From: Paenibacillus mendelii
GTDB lineage: Bacteria; Bacillota; Bacilli; Paenibacillales; Paenibacillaceae
Direction: 5' to 3'
DNA: 64,000 bases
Assembly (NCBI RefSeq): GCF_024498075.1
Contig: NZ_JANHOF010000004.1
Span: forward strand, 1-64,000
In this document: one piece after another, positions 27,625 through 36,035 of the stretch
Numbering within the stretch: the first letter of the stretch is position 1
Layout: every line of letters begins with the position of its first letter
The notes under the pieces: model-generated
What the model was told of the DNA's origin: nothing
Databases searched by the model: none
The model's input: the letters and a program-made list of their open reading frames with translations, nothing else
Program-made: the position numbers and the translations under genes

Positions 27625-27935
27625 CCTCATCTCGTGAGGATGCCCTCTTCATTGCCGACATTGTTCATTCATAACACGCCTGAATCCTTTGAAGAGCTGC
27701 GTGTTTTCTCTCCAACCGCGACTCTGTCGTGACGAGACTCGTTATCGCAAAGAACCAAATCCATCGGTGGGTTGACGTTGTATTCCCCGAACTGCGTCAA
27801 GTCTTTAAGAGCCTCATGTGCACCGGTTCTTTGGCCATGCTTCATCTTTTCCCTACGGAAATCGCTGATGAAACGTCACTCTGTAGAACGAAAAGCGCGT
27901 GCTCTTATCGCGCTTGCTAACAGATCGAAATAATT
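27625..27935 (+). mobile_element. IS110-family transposase, internal fragment
   Basis: DALFIADIV, ESFEELRVFSPTATL, then in another frame TRLVIAKNQIHRWVDVVFPE and ARALIALANRS correspond to the segment after the DEDD domain. There are several frameshifts, and both ends are missing. Confidence 0.65.
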
Positions 27936-28059
27936 TACCAATAGCATTGAACTATCGTGTCCCGTCCCTCGGATTTAAGGATTTATCTCACATATCACTC
28001 ATTCGCAGGATTTCATCACCTTGATTTAGGTCAATCTCAGAAAGCAGCGAAGTGATACC

Positions 28060-28314
28060 CGTTGAGGTGGTGATCTGGGCATGCGGGAATAGAGGAACGA
28101 TCAGGTTAAATTCCCCAGTTAGTTTCTACTGCACGCATATTCCACAAATCCCTGGAGGTTCACCCTCCCAGATCTCAACGGGTCACTCCCCTTACATTCC
28201 TTCGTTATACCTGTCCAAGGTGTGGAGACCGATAGCGTTTAGCGGATGGGTCTGAGCCCTTATGGGACACGAACTCGGTCCTCCGTGCTTTCTTTGTGAA
28301 ATCCCGCGAACGAG
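28060..28314. other. Non-coding flank downstream of an IS110 gene
   Basis: 255 bp with no frame, lying between the transposase stop at 28315 and the next relic. One 60-bp piece (28155-28215) resembles 7700-7770. In IS1111-type members of the IS110 family the guide (bridge) RNA is encoded downstream of the transposase. Whether this stretch held one is open. Confidence 0.35.
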
Positions 28315-28994
28315 TCAATATACGAGCAACTTCCCCATTAACTTGAATATGGATTGCTGCTTTTTCATCTTCCTTTCTTGCACATTATGCTTATGCAGAT
28401 GGCGGAAGACGGGGTTATTCCAAACGAGCTGAACCGTCGCCAGATAGAGATATTTTCGTAAAGCTGAATCACCTCGTTTCGAAAGTATAATTCGTCCCTT
28501 TCGCTTTCCAGACGTACTCTCGGCCAGATTTAGGCCAGCCTTGCGTAATACCTGACGTCCGCGCGCATACTGTCTTAAATCTCCTGTGCCAGCTAGTATG
28601 GCCGCTGTGAAGATCTTTCTGAGCCCTTTTATGGTACGGAGTTGTTGCGCCATTGGAATCTCAGAAAGCAGTGCTTCGATGTCCGTTTCAATCTCTTCAA
28701 GCATGCTGGTGACACGTTCATATTCTTCTATGAGTCGTCTTAAATCTGACTTTGCTTCTTCTACAGCAGTTCGATTCCCGACACTGCGTTTCGCCTGAGC
28801 AATGAGCTGTGCAGCCTTCTCTATGCCCGTAAAGCCTCCATCGCGCTGCATATGAACTCGCCATGCTTGGATGACATCCGGTGCTGTATACGTCTCTAAG
28901 TCTTGTGGGCATGGGAATGTCTTGAGGGTCGCCAATGATCGCTTACAGGTGGCGCTCCCTTTTTTACAAAGCTCATTTCTTAAGCTCTACAGGA
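28315..28994 (-). mobile_element. IS110-family element with internal deletion
   Basis: It keeps the 5' terminal sequence (28952-28994, same as 5321-5362), then jumps to codon ~200 of the transposase and runs intact to its end. It reads LATLKTFPCPQDLETYTAPD, helical linker, IKGLRKIFTAAILAGTGDL, LRKAGLNLAESTSGKRKGRI with the Transposase_20 serine region, and LRKYLYLATVQLVWN. Roughly 630 bp, including the DEDD domain, is deleted. With the copy at 4352-5362 it supplies complementary halves of the same element. Confidence 0.85.
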
Positions 28995-29039
28995 AGGTTC
29001 CTCTATTTTAATCGTTAACGTTTTGTATGAACAATAACA

Positions 29040-29069
29040 AAGCTGACACTCATTTATAAGCGTCAGCTT
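29040..29069 (-). terminator. Terminator of the zinc-uptake operon
   Basis: AAGCTGACGCTTA...TGAGTGTCAGCTT followed on the minus strand by TGTTATTGTT, about 57 bp past the znuA stop. Confidence 0.75.
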
Positions 29070-29125
29070 GCTTCGAATTTAATAATGACTCAACAAACGA
29101 ATATAATGAATAAAAAGTACAAACT

Positions 29126-30115
29126 CTATTCGTTTAAAGCATTCTTCAACGCTTCTAAGTTCTTAGTCATAATGCCGATATAATCGAGATTGGCTTTCTT
29201 GTCCTCGTCCGTCAGACCTTCGATCGGATTAAGCACATCCGTTTTGGCTCCGATCTCATTCGCTATCGTCTGAGCAATCTTCGGGTCGACGAGCGTCTCG
29301 AATAAAATCGTTTTGATATCATGCTCTTTCGCAAACGCAATTACTTCTGCCATCTGCTCTGGAGACGGCTCTTGTTCTGGCGATAGACCAGCAATTGGAA
29401 CCTGGGTCAGACCATATTCCTTTGCGAGGTAACCGAATGCCGCATGTTGGGTTACAAACTCGGTACGCTTAACGCCTTGAAGTTCGGATTTAAAAGCATC
29501 ATCCAGTTCTTTTAGCTTTGAAATATAGGCATTAGCATTCGCCTTGTATTCATCCTTATGAGCTGGGTCAGCCTTCTCAAATGCCTTCTGAATCGCAAGC
29601 ACCTCTTGCTGCGCTAATACCGGACTCAACCAGATGTGCGGATCGAGGCTTCCCCCTTCCTCATGCCCCTCTTCCTCATGCCCTTCTTCCTCATGGCCTT
29701 CTTCCTCATGCCCATGGTCTTCGCTTTCCATCAGCTGTATTCCATCAATTGCTTCTACCACAATACGCTTATCATTCGGAGCGCTCTCAAGTGCTTGCTC
29801 TGCCCAGCCTTCGACAATCCCGTTATAGATGAATAGATCCGCTTCTTTAATATTAGCCATATCCTTGGCGCTTGGCTCCCAATCGTGCGGTTCAACGCCT
29901 GCAGGAATCAAGCCAATGACATCAGCATGCTCTCCGGCAACCTGCTTACTGAATTCGTAAATTGGATAAATGGACGTTACGACTTTCAGCTTCTTGCCGC
30001 TGTTCTCAGGCTCGCTGCTGATGTTATTGATACCCTCGTTATTTGCTCCGCACCCTGCTAATAGTAATGCGGTGACTGTAGAAATTAGAATTAGTTTGCT
30101 AGACCAAGTTTTCAT
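29126..30115 (-). CDS. znuA: Zinc ABC transporter substrate-binding lipoprotein
   Basis: 329 aa; GGAGGCAAAGAAA precedes the ATG. Lipoprotein signal ending LLLAGC (Cys22). Cluster A-I fold: VVTSIYPIYEFSKQVAGEHA, GVEPHDWEPSAKDM with a zinc-ligand histidine, a histidine-rich loop made of four GHEE(E/G) units at about 130-155, SLDPHIWLSPV (second His), FVTQHAAFGYLAKEYGL (third His) and the FETLVDPKIAQTIA region (acidic ligand). This is the AdcA/ZnuA high-affinity zinc receptor anchored to the membrane. Its start overlaps the znuB stop by 17 bp. Last gene of the zur-znuCBA operon, controlled by Zur boxes upstream of zur. Confidence 0.95.
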   Translation of the reverse strand: MKTWSSKLILISTVTALLLAGCGANNEGINNISSEPENSGKKLKVVTSIYPIYEFSKQVAGEHADVIGLIPAGVEPHDWEPSAKDMANIKEADLFIYNGIVEGWAEQALESAPNDKRIVVEAIDGIQLMESEDHGHEEEGHEEEGHEEEGHEEGGSLDPHIWLSPVLAQQEVLAIQKAFEKADPAHKDEYKANANAYISKLKELDDAFKSELQGVKRTEFVTQHAAFGYLAKEYGLTQVPIAGLSPEQEPSPEQMAEVIAFAKEHDIKTILFETLVDPKIAQTIANEIGAKTDVLNPIEGLTDEDKKANLDYIGIMTKNLEALKNALNE

Positions 30116-31019
30116 TTTCTTTGCCTCCTGTTGTTTGAATGGATGAGTTCATCGTGAAACGTGGGAAAGCGGTACTCATGTTGTCTACTTTACTAGTTGA
30201 ATTCTTGCTTCTTAATTTCCCGACCTTTAACATCAGTTTCTTTACTGCAATTCCGGCAACCAACAGAATTAAGAGTACAACCGCAATCGTTCCTCCCGGC
30301 GGCGTGCTAAGTTCATAAGAGGCAGTTAGACCTGAGAATACGCCAATTAATCCAATTCCCATTGCGATGTACAGTGCAGATGTAAAGCTAGATGAAACCC
30401 TGATTGCAAGCGAAGCGGGCAGTACGATCAGAGAGGATACTAACAGAACTCCGACAATCGGCATAGCTGCCGCGGCAATCATTCCGGTAATAACGCTAAA
30501 GATAAGCGAGACCCATTTGACCGGAATACCATTCGTCGCGGCCGTCTCCTCATCAAAAGCTATTTGATACAAAGGTCTACGGAACAAAATAAAAAACGAT
30601 GCCCCTATTAAGGCCACTGCTATCATTAAAGATAATTCTGTTTGATTCACGGCCACGATAGAGCCAAACAAATAGGATGAGAAACTTTTATTCATGCCTT
30701 GATTCAAACTCATTAGAACAACCGCACTGGATAACCCGCCAATCATAATGATTGCTGTAGAAATCTCACTATAAGTCTTATAAGATCTTCTTACATATTC
30801 CACAGCAATGGCACCAGTAATAGCAATAGCAAAGCCTGTTAGCGACGGATTTAGTTGAAGATATGCCCCTCCTGCTACTCCCGCCAGCGAGACATGTGAG
30901 AGCATATCAGCCATCATAGCTTGTCGCCTAAGCATGAGATACACACCAAGAACAGAAGCAACCAGTGCAATTAACCCACCGGCGAAAAATGCCCGCTGCA
31001 TGAAGTCGTAGTGCAGCAT
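30099..31019 (-). CDS. znuB: Zinc ABC transporter permease
   Basis: About 306 aa from the ATG at 31019, which has AGGAGGATGGAA upstream. ABC-3 family permease with about eight membrane helices: FFAGGLIALVASVLGVYLML, the MADMLSHVSLAGVAGG signature, and VLLVSSLIVLPASLAIRVS near the C-terminus. It transports the zinc delivered by ZnuA, driven by ZnuC. The 5' end overlaps znuC by 49 bp, which is typical for this AdcCBA-type arrangement. The charged C-terminal extension after KLMLKVGKL is longer than usual. Confidence 0.93.
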   Translation of the reverse strand: MLHYDFMQRAFFAGGLIALVASVLGVYLMLRRQAMMADMLSHVSLAGVAGGAYLQLNPSLTGFAIAITGAIAVEYVRRSYKTYSEISTAIIMIGGLSSAVVLMSLNQGMNKSFSSYLFGSIVAVNQTELSLMIAVALIGASFFILFRRPLYQIAFDEETAATNGIPVKWVSLIFSVITGMIAAAAMPIVGVLLVSSLIVLPASLAIRVSSSFTSALYIAMGIGLIGVFSGLTASYELSTPPGGTIAVVLLILLVAGIAVKKLMLKVGKLRSKNSTSKVDNMSTAFPRFTMNSSIQTTGGKENENLV

Positions 31020-31699
31020 TTCCATCCTCCTTCCTCCTTCTTTTCCAGCTCTATAATTCGGTCCAGATAAGACTGAACCTCTTTGAGACTATGGGTAACC
31101 ATAACGATAGTCCGTCCATGCTCTTTCACATGATGGTGCATCAACTCATAAAAGCCGACTCTGCTTTCCTGATCCATACCGGTAGTGGGCTCATCCATAA
31201 TGAGTAAGTCCGGCAGCTGCGCTAAAGCACGTGCAATGCAAATCCGCTGCTTCTGTCCGCCTGAAAGCTCACCGATCTTTTTATGTCGGTGTTCCCACAT
31301 CCCCACTTGACGTAGCGCCATTTCTGTAATGGCATGATCACTAGGGCGGAGCTTATGAAGCCAAGAACGCCTTACATATGTACCCGACCGAACAAATTCT
31401 AGAATAGTACTTGGAAATCCGCTGTTGAATGCGGCAATCTGCTGTGGAACATACCCAATCACGAGTCTCTTGCCACTTTGATTCTGCTTAGCTAAATAAA
31501 TGTCTCCGCGCCAAGGCTTAAGTAAGCCAAGTGCGAGTTTAAGGAGTGTGGTCTTAGAAGCGCCGTTTGGGCCCGTAACCGCGACGAATTCTCCAGAATA
31601 AATATCCATGGTTGCATTCTCTAAGCAAGGCACGTCGCTATAACCGAACACCACTTTATTCATGGAAGCCAAGAGCAATTTAATCATCCTTTCGTTCAT
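30971..31699 (-). CDS. znuC: Zinc ABC transporter ATP-binding protein
   Basis: 242 aa from the ATG at 31699, 13 bp after the zur stop; the longer frame to 31786 would overlap zur. Walker A is GPNGASKTTL, with Ser where most ABC ATPases have Gly; from memory this is normal for the AdcC subgroup of Bacillales. Q-loop YVPQQ, signature LSGGQKQR, Walker B LLIMDEPTTG, H-loop VMVTHS. The C-terminal GGWKCC...SC is the characteristic AdcC tail. It energises the ZnuB channel. Confidence 0.92.
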   Translation of the reverse strand: MNERMIKLLLASMNKVVFGYSDVPCLENATMDIYSGEFVAVTGPNGASKTTLLKLALGLLKPWRGDIYLAKQNQSGKRLVIGYVPQQIAAFNSGFPSTILEFVRSGTYVRRSWLHKLRPSDHAITEMALRQVGMWEHRHKKIGELSGGQKQRICIARALAQLPDLLIMDEPTTGMDQESRVGFYELMHHHVKEHGRTIVMVTHSLKEVQSYLDRIIELEKKEEGGWKCCTTTSCSGHFSPVG

Positions 31700-31712
31700 A
31701 AATTTTATAAGG

Positions 31713-32171
31713 TTATGCTGAGATCGTTTCGGCGTCTTCTCCCATGCCTTGCTGTTGACAATTGTCACAATAACCGTAAATTTCAAACCTATGCTTTACA
31801 ATTCGGAATTGATCAGGGGCCTGGAAATTATCCATAGGGCATGATTCGAGCGGAATTACACGATTACATGACAGACAGATCATATGATGATGGTGGTGTT
31901 GATGTCCGAAACAGGCTACACGATACTTATAGCTATCCTCAATCTGAAATTGCTCAATTACACCTAATTCCTTTAACAATCTTAAATTACGATATATCGT
32001 ATCAAAACTGATACCGTCGTATTTATCGACCATACCAAGAAACACTTCCTTAGCCGACAAAAATCCGGTAGCATTTGCGAAAAGCTGAGCTATCGTTTTG
32101 CGTTGATCTGTTATTCGCAATCCGAGTCTATTCATGGACTGAACAATAAGCTCTACATCCCGTTCCTCCAC
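31713..32171 (-). CDS. zur: Zinc uptake regulator Zur (Fur family)
   Basis: 152 aa from a GTG start with AAGGCGGTGC upstream. Fur-family winged helix (ITDQRKTIAQLFANA, DGISFDTIYRNLRLLKELGV), the histidine string FGHQHHHHHMICLSC, and two CxxC pairs (CLSC and CDNC) for the structural zinc. In Bacillus subtilis Zur bound to zinc represses zinc uptake and zinc-sparing genes. Placement at the head of znuCBA, and two Zur boxes in its own promoter, argue for Zur rather than Fur or PerR. At least four Zur-type operators occur within 2.5 kb. Confidence 0.93.
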   Translation of the reverse strand: MEERDVELIVQSMNRLGLRITDQRKTIAQLFANATGFLSAKEVFLGMVDKYDGISFDTIYRNLRLLKELGVIEQFQIEDSYKYRVACFGHQHHHHHMICLSCNRVIPLESCPMDNFQAPDQFRIVKHRFEIYGYCDNCQQQGMGEDAETISA

Positions 32172-32204
32172 TTACTGCACCGCCTTTGAATTACTTCAAC
32201 TACA

Positions 32205-32224
32205 GATAGTAATTATTACGATGT
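32205..32224. promoter_or_regulatory. Zur box 1, zur-znuCBA promoter
   Basis: GATAGTAATTATTACGATGT closely fits the Bacillus consensus TCGTAATnATTACGA. It lies 34 bp upstream of the zur start. Confidence 0.85.
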
Positions 32225-32256
32225 GAAAGCAAGAAAAAAACCAATCGAAATCGGTT

Positions 32257-32275
32257 AATAGTAATAATTACGCTT
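32257..32275. promoter_or_regulatory. Zur box 2, zur-znuCBA promoter
   Basis: AATAGTAATAATTACGCTT, the same palindrome about 52 bp (five helical turns) from box 1. This spacing would place two Zur dimers on one face of the DNA. Confidence 0.8.
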
Positions 32276-32376
32276 AATGTAGTTTATCAGCTAACTTTTC
32301 ATTCGTCAATTGATTAGTATGAAACGTTTTTGATCGATTGCTCATTCATGTTCCATATGTCCTTGGCATCCATCCG

Positions 32377-33108
32377 TTACCGTTTATGACCAACTAGAAT
32401 CATACGTGGGGAAGCAGCCGGAACGAATGTCGAGCCCGAATAATCACCAAATGCTTGATCCACGACAAGGGATGTGCCTTGCAGCATTCGCATAAAATCA
32501 GAGAAAGAATACAGTTTCACTTGCTCCATGTAGTATCGAGGCGAACCTATATCTTCGCAGATTGCAATCTGTTTCTTCACCATGCCGTCTTTCACCGTTC
32601 TTACTTCACGAATAGTGAAGGTGTTCTCTTTACGCTCAGACTCGTGCACCAATCGAGAAACTACAACATCGGGATTTAAGTAGTCGATAATCCATTTCCC
32701 GTGAGGCTTTAACACTTTATCCATTTCCGAGAGAACTCTGCAGTTCTCTTCATCTTCATCAAAGTAACCAAACGAAGTAAATAAATTAACAACGGCATCA
32801 TACGCATGGTTCGGAAAAGGAAGGTTGCGCATATCACCTTGGACCCAGCGGACGTTAGAAGTTGTATCTTTCGCCCTTGCCTCCGCAAGTAGCACCTCGG
32901 AAAGATCATATCCTGTTACGTCGAAGCCGAGCTCGGCCAGACAAAGCGAATGCCGTCCCATCCCGCAACATAAATCTAGGACTTTCGCCTGGTTAGGCAT
33001 ACGCAACCATTGCATCATTTGCGCGACTTCCCGCTCTGCCTGCTCCGCATTTCGATGGTTATATACGGTTAAATAATCGACTCCAAAACTTTGTTCATAC
33101 CAAGACAA
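32377..33108 (-). CDS. Class I SAM-dependent methyltransferase
   Basis: 243 aa from a TTG start with GGGAGAGATG upstream. SAM motifs: VLDLCCGMGRHSLCLAELGF (about 43-62), VTGYDLSE, WVQGDMRNLPF and YDAVVNLFTSFGYF. The overall layout (SWYEQSFGVDYL at the start, RYYMEQVKLYSFSDFMRML near the end) matches a common Bacillales methyltransferase group of unknown substrate. It lies between zur and the ferredoxin/CobW genes on the same strand, but it is not clearly part of either operon. Confidence 0.85.
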   Translation of the reverse strand: MSWYEQSFGVDYLTVYNHRNAEQAEREVAQMMQWLRMPNQAKVLDLCCGMGRHSLCLAELGFDVTGYDLSEVLLAEARAKDTTSNVRWVQGDMRNLPFPNHAYDAVVNLFTSFGYFDEDEENCRVLSEMDKVLKPHGKWIIDYLNPDVVVSRLVHESERKENTFTIREVRTVKDGMVKKQIAICEDIGSPRYYMEQVKLYSFSDFMRMLQGTSLVVDQAFGDYSGSTFVPAASPRMILVGHKR

Positions 33109-33185
33109 TCAACATCTCTCCCATGCACAATAATAGTAATGCCATCCGACATCGTCAACTCCCTTTATCATGAACTCACGAATTT

Positions 33186-33445
33186 TCACGTGAAGATCCC
33201 TTTCCCCCGGTATACATTGTAAGGCAACTTACTACCTTTCTGACCAGAAGAGCCGCTCAACATTTCTCGCATTAGAATGGACTCCTCGACCATCTGACCA
33301 TCTAGATTCACATCTCCAATTTCATTCATGATGACAGCCGGTCTCTTCCCGGACTTCGTATAATGTTCCAAGAGCTTTATAAGTAGCGTTGTTTTGCCGC
33401 TTCCTAAAAAAACGGATAAATGATGATCGAAATGATATTGCTCAT
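33186..33445 (-). pseudogene. CobW/YciC-type GTPase, frameshifted N-terminal fragment
   Basis: ATG 33445, five bases after the ferredoxin stop, begins MSNIISIII. A missing base in a T7 run then shifts the frame into FLGSGKTTLLIKLLEHY, the Walker A of a CobW GTPase, continuing to VIMNEIGDVNLDGQMV. It ends at 33186 after about 85 residues out of the usual 350-400. It was an operon partner of the ferredoxin gene and under the Zur box at 33867. Confidence 0.75.
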
Positions 33446-33450
33446 GCTCT

Positions 33451-33807
33451 CTACCCCTTTGTTATTCCTTCGACCGCTCGTTCTGAAGCGATAAATTGAT
33501 GTTCGTATGTGTACACTACCTGCTCCTCCAAGTGCTGCCCTACCACATGCCTGCGGACTAACTGCCTGCCCGTTTCAGGTGTAATGTCTCTATACCAGAT
33601 ACCGTCGGGATAAGCGATTACGACGCAAGCGTCTGCACAACGTCCATTACAACGTGTGCGTGTTGTATGAATGATGTTGTCGGCGTTAAGTTTTTTTATC
33701 TCTCTCCGAATCTCTTGAATCACTTCCTCACCGCCCCGTTTTATGCAACTGCCGCCGTTACAAATGAGTAAATGACATCGGGTCTTCTGCAGATTCCATG
33801 TTGTCAT
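33451..33807 (-). CDS. (2Fe-2S) ferredoxin-like protein, Zur-controlled
   Basis: 118 aa; GAGGAGAGATATC precedes the ATG. Thioredoxin-like 2Fe-2S fold: CHLLICNGGSCIKRG and TRCNGRCADACVVIAYPDG supply cysteines in a Cx4C...Cx3C pattern, then IWYRDITPETG. Such clusters resemble the ferredoxin-like proteins found next to CobW GTPases in Zur regulons. A perfect Zur palindrome lies at 33867-33885, 60 bp upstream, shared with the divergent broken folE2. Confidence 0.8.
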   Translation of the reverse strand: MTTWNLQKTRCHLLICNGGSCIKRGGEEVIQEIRREIKKLNADNIIHTTRTRCNGRCADACVVIAYPDGIWYRDITPETGRQLVRRHVVGQHLEEQVVYTYEHQFIASERAVEGITKG

Positions 33808-33866
33808 GATATCTCTCCTCTCCTCTTGCTTTGACAGAAAAGTCCCTAAACCTTTAATATAAATTT

Positions 33867-33885
33867 AATCGTAACGTTTACGATT
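33867..33885. promoter_or_regulatory. Zur box 3, divergent promoter
   Basis: AATCGTAA-cgt-TTACGATT is a perfect palindrome fitting the Zur consensus. It sits between the ferredoxin gene (minus) and folE2 (plus). Confidence 0.85.
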
Positions 33886-33922
33886 ATATACACAAAAAAC
33901 TGCATATACAAGGAGTAAACAG

Positions 33923-34213
33923 ATGTTTTCACAAAAAAAACTCTCATCCCTTACCGACTAAGGAAGAGCGGCTCGTTTTATTCGGTTCCGTCCCACCAGA
34001 ATCAGAAACAAGATTATTTGTTTGAAATCAATGCAGTGGGTATCAGTCAAGTGAAGCACCCTATTACAGTACTCTCGGAAGTGGAACCAAATCGGCAAAT
34101 TACTATCTGTCAGTTTCAACTCACAACCAGCTTTAAGCCGTGAAACCAAAGGCATCAACATGAGCCGATTAACCGAGCAATTGGATGAGTATTACCATAA
34201 AGGATTCAGGTGA
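33923..34213 (+). pseudogene. folE2: GTP cyclohydrolase FolE2, frameshifted and truncated
   Basis: AAGGAG and ATG at 33923, then in successive frames LPTKEERLVLFGSVPPES, FEINAVGISQVKHPITVLSE and, past a stop, TKGINMSRLTEQLDEYYHKG. These match the first ~100 residues of the FolE2 (COG1469, YciA) family. FolE2 is the zinc-independent first enzyme of folate synthesis, normally induced by Zur when zinc is scarce. At least two frameshifts, one stop and loss of the C-terminal two thirds inactivate it. Confidence 0.8.
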
Positions 34214-34567
34214 ACGGGTACGTGACGTTATCTGATGAAAATATAAACACAGACTTATCCAGTTTGCCGGGAGTCGCATCAACTGGGAAATCACGGATTA
34301 TCACGGTCCCTCCTATCTCGTCCTTATTGGAATTGATTTGAACCGACAGCGAATCGAGGAGGATTAGATCCAACTATTAGGCTAACATTCAGAACTTAGT
34401 TCCGTCTTTCGTTTTTACTATTTCTTGTCCCTATTTGACCAAACACTTTCATCTTCGGATTAGTCACGAACCGTTATTCTTTATGTTCATGTTCTGAAGC
34501 TCCATATCCATACAGTTATACGAATACAGTAAACATTTGACAGAAGTTAAATCCAAATCTATACTCT
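34214..34567. other. Relic-bearing spacer before the CobW gene
   Basis: A plus-strand frame at about 34255-34365 reads FAGSRINWEITDYHGPSY and LVLIGIDLNRQRIEED to a stop, a C-terminal relic I cannot assign. Nothing else is visible. Confidence 0.35.
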
Positions 34568-34570
34568 TAT

Positions 34571-34586
34571 TAGTAACAATTACGAA
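34571..34586. promoter_or_regulatory. Zur box 4, upstream of the CobW GTPase
   Basis: TAGTAACAATTACGAA matches the Zur consensus with two deviations, 34 bp before the start codon. Confidence 0.7.
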
Positions 34587-34619
34587 TAAACCAAAATACA
34601 TAATCAAGGAGTGTGTTTC

Positions 34620-35639
34620 ATGTATACTGTAGAAAATGCAGACCATCGCGTTCCCGTTTCTGTTCTGACCGGCTTTCTTGGCGCCGGGAAAACTACATTG
34701 CTCAACCATATCCTTACGTCTGATCACGGGCAGAAGATCGCGGTCATCGTCAACGAATTTGGGGAGGTCGGTATCGATAACCAACTTGTAGTGGGAGCCG
34801 ACGAAGAAATATTTGAAATGAACAATGGCTGTATCTGCTGTACCGTTCGTGGGGATTTGATTCGTATTTTAGGCGAATTGATGGATGCCAAGCGAGGAGT
34901 CAGCGACCGCAAGGTAGACTTTGATCGGATTATCATTGAAACGACTGGACTTGCTGATCCAGCTCCGGTAGCTCAAACGTTCTTCGTTGACGAGGAGATG
35001 GCTGAATTTTATAAGCTGGACGCGATCATTACGATGGTCGATGCCAAGCATGCGCCGCAACACCTCGATGAAGGTCATAAAGCGCAGGAACAGGTGGCAT
35101 TCGCCGATGTTATTTTGCTCAACAAAACCGATCTTGTCGATATGGAAGAATTGAGTAAGCTTGAGCAAAGGCTGCGCACCATGAATCCGTACTCTAAAAT
35201 TTATCGAACACATAAATCCAACATTGATATCGGCCACATCCTGGCCATCAACGCCTTTGACCTCGACAAGAAGCTAGAGCTCGATCCCGGATTCCTCGAG
35301 GAAGAAGACCATGACCATGATGACGATGTGACCTCGATTGTGATGAGTGACGAACGTCCGCTTGATCTGAACAAGCTGGAGGCCTTCTTTGGAAAATGGC
35401 TTCAAGAACACGGCCCGGATACGTTTCGTTACAAGGGGATCCTTAACATCAAAGGCGTGAAGCAACGCATCGTTTTCCAGGGGATTCATATGCTATTTAG
35501 TTCAACACCGGATCGTGACTGGAGACCTGATGAAACGAAAAAAAGTGAAATCGTTATTATCGGTCGGAATTTGAATCAAGCTTGGTTCCAAGAACAATTT
35601 TCAGGGTGCATTATGGATACAGCGCCTCAGGTCAATTAG
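34620..35639 (+). CDS. CobW/YciC-type GTP-binding zinc metallochaperone
   Basis: 339 aa from the ATG at 34620 with AAGGAG eight bases upstream. Walker A LTGFLGAGKTTLLNHIL (about residues 16-32), NEFGEVGIDNQLV, the metal-binding CxCC motif in NGCICCTVRGDL, Walker B IIIETTGLADPAP, and the GTP-specificity motif LLNKTDLV. A His/Asp-rich stretch (EEEDHDHDDDV) follows, then the C-terminal CobW domain (FRYKGILNIKGVKQRIVFQ). COG0523 proteins of this type, such as YciC/ZagA in B. subtilis, are Zur-regulated and deliver zinc to client enzymes, FolE being a known partner there. This is the only intact one of three copies here. Confidence 0.92.
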   Translation: MYTVENADHRVPVSVLTGFLGAGKTTLLNHILTSDHGQKIAVIVNEFGEVGIDNQLVVGADEEIFEMNNGCICCTVRGDLIRILGELMDAKRGVSDRKVDFDRIIIETTGLADPAPVAQTFFVDEEMAEFYKLDAIITMVDAKHAPQHLDEGHKAQEQVAFADVILLNKTDLVDMEELSKLEQRLRTMNPYSKIYRTHKSNIDIGHILAINAFDLDKKLELDPGFLEEEDHDHDDDVTSIVMSDERPLDLNKLEAFFGKWLQEHGPDTFRYKGILNIKGVKQRIVFQGIHMLFSSTPDRDWRPDETKKSEIVIIGRNLNQAWFQEQFSGCIMDTAPQVN

Positions 35640-35645
35640 GGGGCC

Positions 35646-36030
35646 ATGTCATCGGTGGAAGAACATCCCTAGCCCCCGCCTCGGTTCGCTGCATGAACAT
35701 CACCATATCCGACACGAGAACAGCGGAAACAGATACAAGCGGGAGCCTTATAAAAGATTTGTTACAACAAGCAGGCAGCTTTGAAATAAAAGATTACCGT
35801 ATTGTGAATGATGAGTATGCTCATATTCAAGCGCTCGTTCGTGAAGCTGCAGTTGGGGATACGGTCGAAACAGTGCTTATCAATGGTGGTACTGGGATTA
35901 CTAGACGCGATACGACGTATGAGGCAGTCGTGACCTGCTCGTCAAAGAAATGCCGGGCTCTGGAGAAATTTTCCGATATCTCAGTTTTGTTGAAGATATC
36001 GGTTCGGATGCGATTCTCAGCTGCTTTTGC
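35646..36030 (+). pseudogene. moaB: Molybdopterin-biosynthesis protein MoaB family, frameshifted
   Basis: ATG at 35646 (MSSVEEH), frameshift, then NITISDTRTAETDTSGSLIK, VREAAVGDTVETVLINGGTG (the MPT-binding TGGTG-like loop, here NGGTG) and TRRDTTYEAV. A second shift leads to LLVKEMPGSGEIFRYLSFVE. About 130 of 165 residues can be followed. Two frameshifts make it a pseudogene. It follows the CobW gene closely and may have been cotranscribed. Confidence 0.75.
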
Positions 36031-36035
36031 CGTTA

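Noticed and set aside
28033..28050. AATCTCAGAAAGCAGC shared with the IS110 gene at 28661
   Set aside because: Only about 16 bp match and the flanks diverge at once; too short to call another element copy.
29640..29715. 15-bp minisatellite-like repeat as a non-coding element
   Set aside because: It encodes the GHEEE histidine-rich loop of the zinc-binding protein, a common feature of ZnuA/AdcA, so it is coding, although its unit number may vary.
31540..31580. Walker A Gly-to-Ser change in ZnuC as a possible dead ATPase
   Set aside because: GPNGASKTT appears, from memory, to be the normal form in the AdcC subgroup of Bacillales, and all other ABC motifs are intact.
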